This document shows, piece by piece, positions 1 to 8,068 of a stretch of DNA of 41,932 bases (the stretch's first letter is position 1; the number at the start of each line of letters is the position of its first letter). The stretch covers positions 1 to 41,932 of the forward strand of contig CALFMN010000146.1 in assembly GCA_937879875.1 (NCBI GenBank). Direction: 5' to 3'. Made by a program: the position numbers and the translations under genes. The notes under the pieces were generated by a model. The model searched no databases. It saw only the letters and a list, made by a program, of their open reading frames with translations, and was not told where the DNA came from. Origin of the DNA: an uncultured Chloroflexota bacterium. GTDB taxonomy: Bacteria; Chloroflexota; Dehalococcoidia; CAUJGQ01.

Positions 1-30
1 CGACGCCATCCCGGATCGCCCTGCGCACGG

Positions 31-80
31 TCGCCCCTCGCCCAGGATTGGGAGAAAGGGGACGGGGGATTGAGGGCCGA
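31..80 (-). repeat. Family 2 3'-end hairpin, copy 1 (downstream of rnc)
   Basis: This is a palindromic element with arms CCCCTCGCCC (34-43) and GGGAGAAAGGGG (50-61) around loop AGGATT; the stem has an internal mismatch. On the minus strand it starts with GGCCCTCA about 35 nt after the rnc stop codon and ends in GGGGCGA. The same block recurs at 16668-16715. Bases 1-112 hold nothing else that I recognise. There is no T-tract, so a terminator role is inferred only from its position. Confidence 0.7.
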
Positions 81-112
81 ACGGCTGGATGTCGTTCCGC
101 GCTCCAGCTAGC

Positions 113-847
113 TCAGGGCGGAGCGCCGAAGGCCGCCAGCGCCATCTCGGCAGCGAGCCGCTCGGCCGTGCGCTTGTTGCTGCCGGTGCCGCTGCCCAGA
201 ACCCGCTCCCCGACGGCAACTTCCACGCGGAACAGCCGCGCGTGGTCCGGACCGTCGATGCTGGCAACGCGGTAGACAGGCGTCTGGCCGGAACGGGCCT
301 GGCAGAGCACCTGCAAGCGCGACTTCGGATCGTGCGTGCTTTCGCCGGGCGCAACACTGCGCAGCTCGGGAGCGAGCGTACGGCGGATGAAGGCTTCGGC
401 GGCGGTGACGCCGCCGTCCTCCGCGACGGCGCCGATCACCGCCTCGTAGGCGCGGGCCAGGTTGAGCGGCCGCTCACGGCCGCCAGTCTGCTCCTCGCCG
501 CGGCCGAGCTCGAGCAGATCGCTGAGGCCGAGGCGGCGGGCGACGGCAGCGAGCGTCTCGCCTTTCACCAGTTGCGCCCGCAGCGTCGTGAGCTGGCCTT
601 CGCTGGCCTCGGGGAAACGCCGATAGAGGTCGCGCGCCACGACGAAGCCCAGCACCGCGTCGCCGAGGAATTCCATGCGCTCGTTTGAGTCCGTCGCGGG
701 ACGGCCCGTCTCGTTCAGCAGCGAACGATGGACCAGCGCCCGACGCAGCAGTTCAGGCTGCCGGAAGCGCTGGCCCAGCCGCCGTTCGGCTTCGCCTGGG
801 CCGGCGACGGCGGCAGCGTGCGCGCGTATTGGTCGCGGGCGCTTCAC
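113..847 (-). CDS. rnc: Ribonuclease III
   Basis: This endoribonuclease cleaves double-stranded RNA and processes rRNA precursors and structured mRNAs in the cytoplasm. The signature NERMEFLGDAVLGF carries the metal-binding acidic residues of the RNase III domain. The C-terminal third is a double-stranded RNA-binding domain that begins near DPKSRLQVLCQ and contains GSNKRTAERLAAEMAL. I chose the GTG at 847 because its GTGA overlaps the upstream gene's stop by 4 bp, which implies translational coupling, and because it gives a normal 244-residue length. The frame stays open further upstream but without family similarity. It is the last gene of a minus-strand group with the unknown gene and ggt. 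Confidence 0.93.
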   Translation of the reverse strand: MKRPRPIRAHAAAVAGPGEAERRLGQRFRQPELLRRALVHRSLLNETGRPATDSNERMEFLGDAVLGFVVARDLYRRFPEASEGQLTTLRAQLVKGETLAAVARRLGLSDLLELGRGEEQTGGRERPLNLARAYEAVIGAVAEDGGVTAAEAFIRRTLAPELRSVAPGESTHDPKSRLQVLCQARSGQTPVYRVASIDGPDHARLFRVEVAVGERVLGSGTGSNKRTAERLAAEMALAAFGAPP

Positions 848-1470
848 TGGCCGTAGCAGCGCAGGTCGGACGGGCCTACCTCCTGGCCGCGCAGGAAGGC
901 GATATGGGTGGTCCAGACGCCGAGCGCCTTGCCGCCCTGCGGCCCGTTCAGCTTCACGTAGACGTTGTCGCCCTCGTTCGGCGTGATATCGCGCCACACG
1001 TCGGGATCGAGCGCCGCGCCCTCGGCCCGCTGCACGAGAAACGTGCCTGTGCTCGCCACCTGGAAGCTGGCGCCGCCTTTGTCAAAGGTCACAGGGTTCA
1101 GCGCTACGGAACCGTCGCGCACGCGCGCCTCGAACACGCGCAGCAGGCCGTCCTGATCGCCTACCAGGCGCAGGAACTCGACGGAGCCCTGAAAGATCAC
1201 TTCGCTCTGGTCGTAGTACGTCGTATGTCCGGCAGTAACCTCAAGCAGGGCGCCGCCGTCCAGCAGCAGCCAGCGCCAGTCCGTCTCGCGGCCGTTCAGG
1301 TGCTCGGCACACTCGATCACCGTCTGGACCAGCCGGTCGTCGCCGTTCCAGAGCATGATCGCGTCGCCGGGCTTCAGCGTCTGCGGCGTGGTTTCGACCG
1401 GCGCCGGATGCCCCCGCTCCTTGCGCTGCTGCCGCAGTCGCTCCCAACGGCCGAGAATGCCCTCTGCCAT
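844..1470 (-). CDS. Conserved hypothetical protein, possibly DUF4178-like
   Basis: This is a soluble 208-residue protein with no signal peptide or membrane segment. After a charged N-terminus it has a beta-rich body. The pattern LKPGDAIMLWNG followed by WRWLLLDGGALLEV resembles DUF4178-type folds, but I cannot confirm this by eye. No catalytic motif is visible. The ATG at 1470 has a GGGAGCGAG-type ribosome site upstream. It starts 35 bp after ggt and overlaps rnc by 4 bp, so it is probably co-transcribed with both. Function unknown. Confidence 0.75.
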   Translation of the reverse strand: MAEGILGRWERLRQQRKERGHPAPVETTPQTLKPGDAIMLWNGDDRLVQTVIECAEHLNGRETDWRWLLLDGGALLEVTAGHTTYYDQSEVIFQGSVEFLRLVGDQDGLLRVFEARVRDGSVALNPVTFDKGGASFQVASTGTFLVQRAEGAALDPDVWRDITPNEGDNVYVKLNGPQGGKALGVWTTHIAFLRGQEVGPSDLRCYGQ

Positions 1471-1505
1471 GCCTCACTCGCTCCCGCGTTGCTCCACGGT
1501 CCGGC

Positions 1506-3125
1506 CTAAAATCCCGCCACGCTGCCCTCGCCGCGCAGATCCGAGGCACCCATCCGCGCCGCGCTTTCCGCATCGATCTGGATCGCCATCACGCGGCCCA
1601 TCAGGCCGTCCCAGGCGCCGGTGCGGCGAACGCGATGCCCGCGCCGTTCCAGTTCGGCGTAGACCGTTTCGTCATAACGGCTCTCCAGCGTTACGTCGAG
1701 TCCAGCGTTGTGGCCCCAGCGCGGCAGATCGACGGCCGTCTGCACGTCGTAGCCGCCATCGACGACGGCGCTGATGATCTGCATGTTGGTCTGCACCTGC
1801 TGCATGCCGCCGGGCGTGCCGCCGAAGAGATACGGCCGGCCGTCGCGGGTGATCAGATAGTTGTTGAGCGTGTGCACCGGGCGCTTACCCGGTTCGAGTG
1901 CGTTTGGGTGACCAGGCTCAAGCGAGAAGCTGCACATGCGGTCGTTGAGCAGCACGCCCGTGGCGTCCACGACGAGGCCGCTGCCCCAGGGGTGGAACAC
2001 GCTCTGAATCGCCGCAACGGCGTTGCCCGCGCCGTCGCAGACCGCGAAGCTGGTGGTCTCGTGCACCGCTTCGCGCAGCCGGCCGGCTTCGGGCTCGGAA
2101 GCCGCGTGCTGCCGATCGATGCGGGAGCGGCGCTCGGCGATGAAGTCGGCGTCGAGCAGCCGTCGCACGTCGAAACCGGAGCGGCGCGGGTCGCCGGCGT
2201 GCGCCCTACGGTCGGCGAAGGCGAGCTTCTTCGCTTCGATCATCAGGTGCATGACGTCCGGCTCGTCGGGCGAGCGACCGGCCAGGTCGAACCCTTCGAG
2301 CAGCAGCAACTCTTCCAGCAGAATGTGGCCCTGCGTCACCGGCGGCTGCTCGTACACCGTCAGGCCACGGTAATTGCAGGATATCGGCTCTCCGATCTCG
2401 GTCTGGTGCTCCGCCAGATCCTCCGGCGCAAAATAGCCGCCCTGCTCGCGTGAAACGCGCAGCAGCGCCTCGGCGAACGGGCCGCGGTAGAACGCCTCGC
2501 TGCCGCCGTCCGCGATCTGCTGCAGTGTGCGCGCGAGGTCGGGCTGGCGCAGGATCTGGCTGGGCCGGGGCAGCGCGCCGCCGGGCATGAACGCCGCGAC
2601 GCTGGCCGGGAAACGGCGCAACGTGGTCTCGAACTCGGCCGTCTGCTGCGCCAGTCGCAGCGAGACGGGGAAGCCGTCCTCCGCCGCGTCGATTGCGGGC
2701 TGCAGCAGGCTGGCGCGCGGCAGCGTGCCGAAACGCTCGTGCGCCGTCAGCACACCATCGACGAAGCCGGGCACGGCCACGCTGCGGATGCCCCGTTCGG
2801 GAATCCCGTCTGCATAGGCCGTGAGCGCCACGCCGGAGGGAGCCACGCCGCTGCCATTGATGGCCGTGACGGCGCCGGTTTCAGCCGAGTACACGAGCCA
2901 GAAGACGTCGCCGCCGATCTGGCTGCGCGTGGGCTTAAGCACCGTGAGCAGGAAGGCGACGGCGGCTGCCGCATCGACGGCGTTGCCGCCGGCGCGCAAG
3001 ACTTCGAGGCCGGCCTGTGTCGCCGCGGGGTGCGAGCCGGCCACCAGCGCCGCGCGGCTCATCACCGGGCCCTGCCGCGGTGCCCAGCGGTTCGAGCGGA
3101 TCGCCTGATCGTTCGCTGCTGCCAT
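1506..3125 (-). CDS. ggt: Gamma-glutamyltransferase family protein
   Basis: This is an Ntn-hydrolase that cleaves or transfers gamma-glutamyl groups, for example from glutathione. The protein (539 residues) has the family N-terminus (ATQAGLEVLRAGGNAVDAAAA). The autoprocessing site is HETTSF, where the first Thr (about residue 357) would become the nucleophile of the small subunit; downstream blocks are LNDRMCSF and FGGTPGGMQQVQ. No signal peptide is seen, so it may be cytoplasmic, unlike the periplasmic E. coli enzyme. I prefer the ATG at 3125 because GAGGGGGACGAGG lies just upstream; an in-frame GTG at 3146 would add seven residues. It lies near a peptide ABC importer, which fits amino acid or peptide use, but no functional link is shown. 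Confidence 0.88.
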   Translation of the reverse strand: MAAANDQAIRSNRWAPRQGPVMSRAALVAGSHPAATQAGLEVLRAGGNAVDAAAAVAFLLTVLKPTRSQIGGDVFWLVYSAETGAVTAINGSGVAPSGVALTAYADGIPERGIRSVAVPGFVDGVLTAHERFGTLPRASLLQPAIDAAEDGFPVSLRLAQQTAEFETTLRRFPASVAAFMPGGALPRPSQILRQPDLARTLQQIADGGSEAFYRGPFAEALLRVSREQGGYFAPEDLAEHQTEIGEPISCNYRGLTVYEQPPVTQGHILLEELLLLEGFDLAGRSPDEPDVMHLMIEAKKLAFADRRAHAGDPRRSGFDVRRLLDADFIAERRSRIDRQHAASEPEAGRLREAVHETTSFAVCDGAGNAVAAIQSVFHPWGSGLVVDATGVLLNDRMCSFSLEPGHPNALEPGKRPVHTLNNYLITRDGRPYLFGGTPGGMQQVQTNMQIISAVVDGGYDVQTAVDLPRWGHNAGLDVTLESRYDETVYAELERRGHRVRRTGAWDGLMGRVMAIQIDAESAARMGASDLRGEGSVAGF

Positions 3126-3264
3126 CGCCTCGTCCCCCTCGTGCACTGCGCGTTGCCTGTATCACTGTTCGCTGAAGCCTGTTACCGCTACTCTAGCCGA
3201 CGGGCAGCGGCGTGACCACCGAACGGGCACGCCGATGTCTGCACAACGTCTGGGCGGCTCGCCT

Positions 3265-3322
3265 ACCCGCGGCACCTAACCCTGACCTCGCTGAAGCGAG
3301 GTCAGGGTTAGGTGCCGCGGGT
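3265..3322. repeat. Family 1 element, solo hairpin form (copy A)
   Basis: This is a perfect 28-bp inverted repeat (3265-3292 and 3295-3322) with only GA between the arms. It reads as a family 1 left end (GCGGCACCTAACCCTGA), one small hairpin (GACCTCGC, TGAA, GCGAGGTC) and the right end (TCAGGGTTAGGTGCCGC). The 150-200 bp middle found in the other copies is absent. It lies in the divergent gap between ggt and the sortase, so it cannot be a terminator for either gene. Confidence 0.9.
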
Positions 3323-3459
3323 TGAGCAACATTGCCGAGAGTTTCGCCTGCTTCACTGCAAGATCGCTGTAATTTGGCCGGCAGTTGAGATACCATAAAC
3401 GTCGCTGCGCCGGTGCGAAAGCGGCGGCCCACCAGACCTTCCCTCCGGAGATCGCGCAC

Positions 3460-4023
3460 GTGCCTCTGCTCCGTCGTCTCGCCTGCGCGAGCGCTGTCGC
3501 CCTGCTCGCCGCCACTGTTGCCGGCCTCGGCGCCGGACATCACGCGCGCCCGGCGCGGGCGCAGGACGAGCCGCCTGCTCCGCTGCCGGTCGAGTTGCAG
3601 ATTCCCGCGGCGCACATCGACGCGCCGATCTGGCAGGTGGGCGAGGATGACTCCGGCGGCATGGAGAGTCCGTGGAGCGACACGGCGGTCGGCTGGTTCG
3701 CGCCCGGTTTCCTGCCTGGCCAGCCCGGCAACGCGGTAATCGCCGGCCATGTGGACTGGGTAGACCACGCCGCCGTTTTCTACTTCCTCAAGAACCTTTC
3801 GCCCGGCGACCTGGTCAACGTGGCGATGGACGACGGCAGCGTGCTGACGTTTGCCGTGGACGAAGTCGACCAGTATGACGACGGCGACACGCCGATGGAC
3901 CAGATCTTCGGCGACTCGGACCAGCCGCACCTGAATCTGATCACCTGCGGCGGCGTCTTCGACCACTCGACGCACAACTACGACCACCGGCTCGTGGTCT
4001 ACACCACGCTCGTGCAGAACTGA
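3460..4023 (+). CDS. Class E/F-type sortase
   Basis: This is a secreted cysteine transpeptidase-fold protein. It has an N-terminal signal anchor (roughly residues 3-25, ending near ARPARAQ) and then one sortase domain. The triad is visible: His97 in AGHVDW, Cys163 in LITCGG and Arg177 in DHRLVVYT. The first start with a ribosome site is the GTG at 3460, with CCGGAG nine bases upstream; the frame is open to 3385 without similarity. Its substrate is unknown, because I see no gene with an obvious sorting signal in the window. It stands alone, with a family 1 solo hairpin upstream and a family 2 hairpin ten bases after the stop. Confidence 0.88.
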   Translation: MPLLRRLACASAVALLAATVAGLGAGHHARPARAQDEPPAPLPVELQIPAAHIDAPIWQVGEDDSGGMESPWSDTAVGWFAPGFLPGQPGNAVIAGHVDWVDHAAVFYFLKNLSPGDLVNVAMDDGSVLTFAVDEVDQYDDGDTPMDQIFGDSDQPHLNLITCGGVFDHSTHNYDHRLVVYTTLVQN

Positions 4024-4032
4024 GCGGCGACC

Positions 4033-4079
4033 GGCCCTCACCCCCGACCCCTCTCCCAATCCTGGGCGAGGGGCGATCC
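4033..4079 (+). repeat. Family 2 3'-end hairpin, copy 2 (downstream of sortase)
   Basis: GGCCCTCA begins nine bases after the sortase stop. The stem is CCCCTCTCCC (4048-4057), loop AATCCT, GGGCGAGGGG (4064-4073), with one mismatch, followed by CGATCCG. It faces copy 3 across this convergent gap. A role as an RNA 3' end is inferred from position. Confidence 0.8.
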
Positions 4080-4154
4080 GCGGTTGCTTGAGCGAAGAGA
4101 CATCGGGTTAGGCGATGCAGCGCTGCCACCGGTGGTCGCGGCTGGCGCCGCGAA

Positions 4155-4174
4155 GGGCGCACGTCTGTGCGCCC
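4155..4174. repeat. Small perfect hairpin in convergent gap
   Basis: GGGCGCAC, loop GTCT, GTGCGCCC forms an 8-bp perfect stem between family 2 copies 2 and 3. It is present once in the window. It could be another short palindromic repeat, but one copy cannot show that. Confidence 0.5.
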
Positions 4175-4218
4175 CTACCCTGCCGGGGTAACCGCACCGG
4201 CTACGGAACGCACTCCCC

Positions 4219-4286
4219 AGGATCGCCCCTCTCCTTCTCCCAGGATTGGGAGAAGGAGAGGGGGAAGGGGGTGAGGATGAGGGCCG
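4219..4286 (-). repeat. Family 2 3'-end hairpin, copy 3 (downstream of peptide-binding lipoprotein)
   Basis: This is the longest perfect stem of the family: 16 bp (4226-4241 with 4248-4263) around loop AGGATT. On the minus strand it follows the lipoprotein stop within ten bases: GGCCCTCA first, then the stem, then GGGGCGATCC. It is in opposite orientation to copy 2. Confidence 0.85.
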
Positions 4287-4290
4287 AGCG

Positions 4291-6042
4291 TCAGGACTTC
4301 CAGACCATGTGCATCAGCGGCCAGATCGAGGGACCGATCTGGTAGTTCTGCACGTTCTTGCGCGTGGTCTGCTGGTAGACGCCCCAGGAGTAGATGATGA
4401 ACGGCTGGAGGTCGATCAGCGTTTGCATGACCTGCTTGTAGATCTCGGTACGTGCTCCCACGTCCAGCGTCTGCTGGCCCTTGTCCATCAGCGCATCGAG
4501 ATTTGGGTCGCTGATGTGGGCGAGATTGAATCCGGCGCCGGTGTGGAACAGTTGGTAGCAAAAGCCATCCGGGTCGACGGCGCCGCTCCAGCCGAGGCCG
4601 CCCGCCTGATATGCGCCCTTGTTGCCGTTGTCCACGAGCGTAGCGAACTCGATCGGCTGCAACGACATATTGAAGCCCGCCGGGCTGATCTGGTCCTTCA
4701 TCAGCTCGAAGGTCTGTTGGATCACCGGAGCGGCGTTCGAGTACTGCGCCGAGAACGCCACGGTGTCCTTTCCCGCCTGCTTGAGCAGGTCCTTCGCCTT
4801 GGCGATGTCCTGCTTCAGGTACGGCCCCTGAACGCTGCCGAAGAGGGAGCCGGGGATCTCGGTGTCGGCGACCACCTGCGTGCCGAAGTACACGGTATCG
4901 ACGATCGTCTGTCGGTCGATGGCGTAGGACAGCGCCTGCCGCACACGCTTGTCCTGGAATGGGTCCTTCTCGGTTTCCATCATCACGAAGCTGAAGCTCA
5001 GGCCGGGCACCTGTTTGTAGACCAGATCCGGATTCGAGAGGATCGACTTGATGTCCTTCGGCGGCGGCGTGTCGATCCAGTCGTTGTCGCCGGTCCTCAG
5101 ATTGGCGAGGCGAGTGTTCTCGTCCGGGATGTTCTTGAAGACGAATTTGTCCATGTACGGGTACTGGATGCCGTTCGCATCCTTGCGCCAGTACGCCGGG
5201 TTCTTGTCGAGCACCACCTGGTTGCCGTGGTCCCAGTTCGTGAACTTGAAGGGGCCGGAGCCTGCCGCGGTCAGATCGTTGGGCAGGTTGGCTCCCAGCT
5301 TCTGGAAGGCCGCCTGCGAATACATCGCACCCGCGCCGCCCGTGAGCTTCGAAAGGAACGGCGCGTAGGGCGCGCTGACGGTGATCTTCAGCGTATTGGC
5401 ATCGACCGACTCCATTGCCGTGATCGGCTTCACGTCGGCAGTCCGCACTGAGGTCTTGTCGTCGATGTGCCGCTGCAGGTTCCACTTCACCGAGTCCGCG
5501 TTGAAGTCTGTCCCGTCCTGGTACTTGATGCCCGGATGCAGGTGGAAGAGGTAGGTCGTGTTGTCGGGGTTTTCGACCTTATCGATCGTATTGCCGGCGA
5601 TCTTGAAGTCGTTGGTGCCGATGAACAACGGCTCGACGATCTGCGCCTGCACCCAAGCGCTGTACACGTCCTGCGATTTGCCCGAGTCCAGGTTCGTGAC
5701 GTCGCGCGACGTGCCGAACGTCATCGTGCCGCCGGTCTTGACCTTGCTCGCCGCGGCCGTCGGCGAGCCGGCGTTGATCGACTGTGCGGTCGGCGGCGCG
5801 GCCGGCGAGCCGCTCGGCGTGCCCGCAGCCGTTGTCGCACCGCCGGAAGACGTAGCGGTGGACGGCGGCGGGTTGCTGCCGGAGTTGTTGTTCTTGCCGC
5901 CGTTGTTGTTGCTGCTGCCGCAGCCGGCGAGCGCCAGCGCCATCAGGCTGGTCGCCGCTGCGCCGCCGCCCAGCGCCCGGCGTCGGTTGACGCGCGAGGC
6001 CGCGAGTCGCTGCCAGTAGTTGTTCGAGTCGTAGCCGCTCAT
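4291..6042 (-). CDS. Peptide ABC transporter substrate-binding lipoprotein (SBP family 5), paralogue 1
   Basis: This is an extracytoplasmic receptor that binds peptides or similar solutes for an ABC importer. The N-terminus has a twin-arginine-like stretch (NRRRALGG), a hydrophobic core and lipobox ALAGC with Cys near residue 41. A low-complexity Asn/Ser/Gly/Pro linker follows, then a full SBP_bac_5 domain (YQDGTDFNADSVKWNLQRHI, GSGPFKFTNW, RVRQALSYAIDR). I prefer the ATG at 6042, since GGAGAGGG lies seven bases upstream; the ATG at 6048 directly abuts that site. It is the last gene of the importer set, 137 bp after the DppC-like permease. It is clearly homologous to the lipoprotein at 8069-9679. 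Confidence 0.92.
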   Translation of the reverse strand: MSGYDSNNYWQRLAASRVNRRRALGGGAAATSLMALALAGCGSSNNNGGKNNNSGSNPPPSTATSSGGATTAAGTPSGSPAAPPTAQSINAGSPTAAASKVKTGGTMTFGTSRDVTNLDSGKSQDVYSAWVQAQIVEPLFIGTNDFKIAGNTIDKVENPDNTTYLFHLHPGIKYQDGTDFNADSVKWNLQRHIDDKTSVRTADVKPITAMESVDANTLKITVSAPYAPFLSKLTGGAGAMYSQAAFQKLGANLPNDLTAAGSGPFKFTNWDHGNQVVLDKNPAYWRKDANGIQYPYMDKFVFKNIPDENTRLANLRTGDNDWIDTPPPKDIKSILSNPDLVYKQVPGLSFSFVMMETEKDPFQDKRVRQALSYAIDRQTIVDTVYFGTQVVADTEIPGSLFGSVQGPYLKQDIAKAKDLLKQAGKDTVAFSAQYSNAAPVIQQTFELMKDQISPAGFNMSLQPIEFATLVDNGNKGAYQAGGLGWSGAVDPDGFCYQLFHTGAGFNLAHISDPNLDALMDKGQQTLDVGARTEIYKQVMQTLIDLQPFIIYSWGVYQQTTRKNVQNYQIGPSIWPLMHMVWKS

Positions 6043-6179
6043 CGTCATCCCTCTCCATCCGCGCCGGCGCTCGTGAGCCGGCCGCGGCTCGTCCGTTCAG
6101 TAGATCTCTGCTCCTGTTGTCGGCACCTCCTGAGTGAATGTTTTGCCCGCGCAGTGGGGCGGCCGGCGCGGCGGCTCGA

Positions 6180-7082
6180 TCAGCGCGTCTTCAGGCGCGG
6201 GTCGAGATAGTCGCGCAGCGCGTCGCCCAGCATGTAATACGTAAACACGGTCAGAAAGATGGCGGCGCCGGGGCCGATCGCCATCCACATGTTGTTATGC
6301 AGGTAGTCTTTGCCGATGTTGATCATCGCGCCCCAGTCGGGCGTCGGCGGCTGCGCGGCGATGCCAAGAAAGCTGAGCGCTGCCAGCGCCAGGATCGCAT
6401 TGCCGCCCGCCAGCGACGCCGCCACCACCAGGGGGTTGGCGATATTGGGCAGGATGTGGCGGAACATGATCCGCCAGCGCGAGGCGCCGATCACCTCGGC
6501 GGCGCGCACGTACTCCTGCTCCTTGGCCTGCAAGACCTGGCCGCGCGTGAGCCGAAAATAGAGCGGCACGCCGAGGATGCCGACGGCGATCATCGCGTGG
6601 TACAGACCAGGCCCGAGCGCGTTGACGATCGCGATCGCCAACAGAATGCCGGGGAAGGCGAGCTGCGCGTCGACGTAGCGCCCGCAGAGCAGATCGGCCA
6701 GGCCACCGAAATAGCCGGCCATCAGCCCCATGACGACGCCCACGACCAGCGAAATGCTGACGGCGATCACCGCGACGCGCATCGAGACCTGCGCGCCCTT
6801 GATCACGCGGCTGTACATGTCGCGGCCGAGGTAATCCGTGCCGAGCCAGTGCGCGCCGGAGGGGCTGCGCATCTTGATCGTCGGCGCGGTCTTCGTCGGA
6901 TTGTAGGTGGCCAGCGCGTCGGCGAAGACGGCGACCAACACCAGCGCCACGAAGATGACGATGAAGGCGGACAGCACGCGGTGATTGACAATAAAGCGCG
7001 AGAGCGAATGCTTGCGCCGGGCCGCCAGCGCCGATTCGCCGAGGGCGGAGGGGATGGGGACGAGGCGCTCACCGGCGACCAT
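6180..7082 (-). CDS. Peptide ABC transporter permease, DppC/OppC type
   Basis: This is an inner-membrane subunit of a peptide-type ABC importer. The N-terminal OppC segment has one membrane helix (about residues 35-55), and the motif HWLGTDYLGRDMYSRVI is typical of DppC proteins. The BPD_transp_1 core follows, with the EAA loop that contacts the ATPase (AAEVIGASRWRIMFRHILPN). Length of 300 residues is normal. Its ATG overlaps the end of the DppB-like gene by 14 bp, so the two are translated together. The cognate ATPases are not encoded here. Confidence 0.93.
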   Translation of the reverse strand: MVAGERLVPIPSALGESALAARRKHSLSRFIVNHRVLSAFIVIFVALVLVAVFADALATYNPTKTAPTIKMRSPSGAHWLGTDYLGRDMYSRVIKGAQVSMRVAVIAVSISLVVGVVMGLMAGYFGGLADLLCGRYVDAQLAFPGILLAIAIVNALGPGLYHAMIAVGILGVPLYFRLTRGQVLQAKEQEYVRAAEVIGASRWRIMFRHILPNIANPLVVAASLAGGNAILALAALSFLGIAAQPPTPDWGAMINIGKDYLHNNMWMAIGPGAAIFLTVFTYYMLGDALRDYLDPRLKTR

Positions 7083-8019
7083 AGCTGATCCTCGGGTCGA
7101 GATAGGCGTAGGCGATGTCCACCAGCAGGTTGGCGATCATATAGCTGAACGCCGCGATCAGCACCACGGCCTGCACGATCGGATAGTCGCGCCGGCCGAG
7201 CGCATCGACCGTCAGCCTGCCCACGCCAGGCCAGGTGAAGATCGTCTCGGTGATCACCGCGCCCTCCCAGAGTCCGCCCAGCGCGAGGCCGGCGAGCGTC
7301 AGCACGGGCAGGAGCGCATTGCGCATCGCGTGCCGGGCCACCACCACGAACTCACGCAGCCCCTTGGCGCGCGCGGTGCGGATGTAGTCGGTGTAGAGCG
7401 CCTCCAGCAGGCTGGAACGCACGAAACGCGACAGCGTCGCCGCTCCGGTAACCGCGCCCACGGACGCGGGCAACACCAGATACCGCAGGTTCTGCGCGGG
7501 TGCCCTGGAGAAGGCGACATACCCTCCCGGCGAGAAGATCCGCCAGTGCAACGCGAATAAGAGGATCAGCAGCACACCCAGCACAAAATTCGGCAGCGAA
7601 ACGAAAACCAGCGAAAAGGCGGTGGTCAGGCGCGACCAGACGCTGTCGCGCCAGACGGCGGCGACGGTACCGAGGATGATCGCAAAGATCAGCCCTACCG
7701 CGAAGCCGGTGAGCCCGAGCTCGAGCGTCGCGGGCAGCCGTTCGCCGATCGCCTTGCGCACCGGCTCGCGGCTGGCCAGCGAACGGCCGAAGTCGAGGTG
7801 GGCCAGCCGTCCGAGCCACTTGACGTACTGCACGGGATAGGACTCGTCCAGCCCCAACTCGTGCCGCAGCGCCTTGACGTTCTGCGGCGTGGCTTCTTGG
7901 CCGAGGATCACGCGTACCGGATCTCCGGGCGTCAGCCGGATCAGCACGAACAGCGCGATCGTCACCAGCAGCGCGACGGGGATCATCGAGAGGACGCGGC
8001 GGACGATGTACCCGGTCAT
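7069..8019 (-). CDS. Peptide ABC transporter permease, DppB/OppB type
   Basis: This is the second membrane subunit of the importer. It opens with the DppB signature YIVRRVLSMIPVALLVTIALFVL and the loop RLTPGDPVRVILG. It ends with the EAA-like loop (RTARAKGLREFVVVARHAMRNALLPV) and a last helix before LDPRISYGRR. It follows the second lipoprotein by 49 bp and overlaps the DppC-like gene by 14 bp. The 316-residue length is normal for the family. Confidence 0.93.
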   Translation of the reverse strand: MTGYIVRRVLSMIPVALLVTIALFVLIRLTPGDPVRVILGQEATPQNVKALRHELGLDESYPVQYVKWLGRLAHLDFGRSLASREPVRKAIGERLPATLELGLTGFAVGLIFAIILGTVAAVWRDSVWSRLTTAFSLVFVSLPNFVLGVLLILLFALHWRIFSPGGYVAFSRAPAQNLRYLVLPASVGAVTGAATLSRFVRSSLLEALYTDYIRTARAKGLREFVVVARHAMRNALLPVLTLAGLALGGLWEGAVITETIFTWPGVGRLTVDALGRRDYPIVQAVVLIAAFSYMIANLLVDIAYAYLDPRISYGRR

Positions 8020-8068
8020 GGTGCAGCTATCCTACAGCCTGACAGACACTTCCGCGCGGGCGCGCCGG

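Noticed and set aside
848..997. Upstream extension of rnc into the preceding gene
   Set aside because: It lies wholly inside the unknown gene and lacks RNase III similarity; the GTGA overlap at 844-847 gives a better start.
4033..4286. Family 2 hairpins as ordinary rho-independent terminators
   Set aside because: None is followed by a T-tract in gene orientation; any terminator role needs RNA data.
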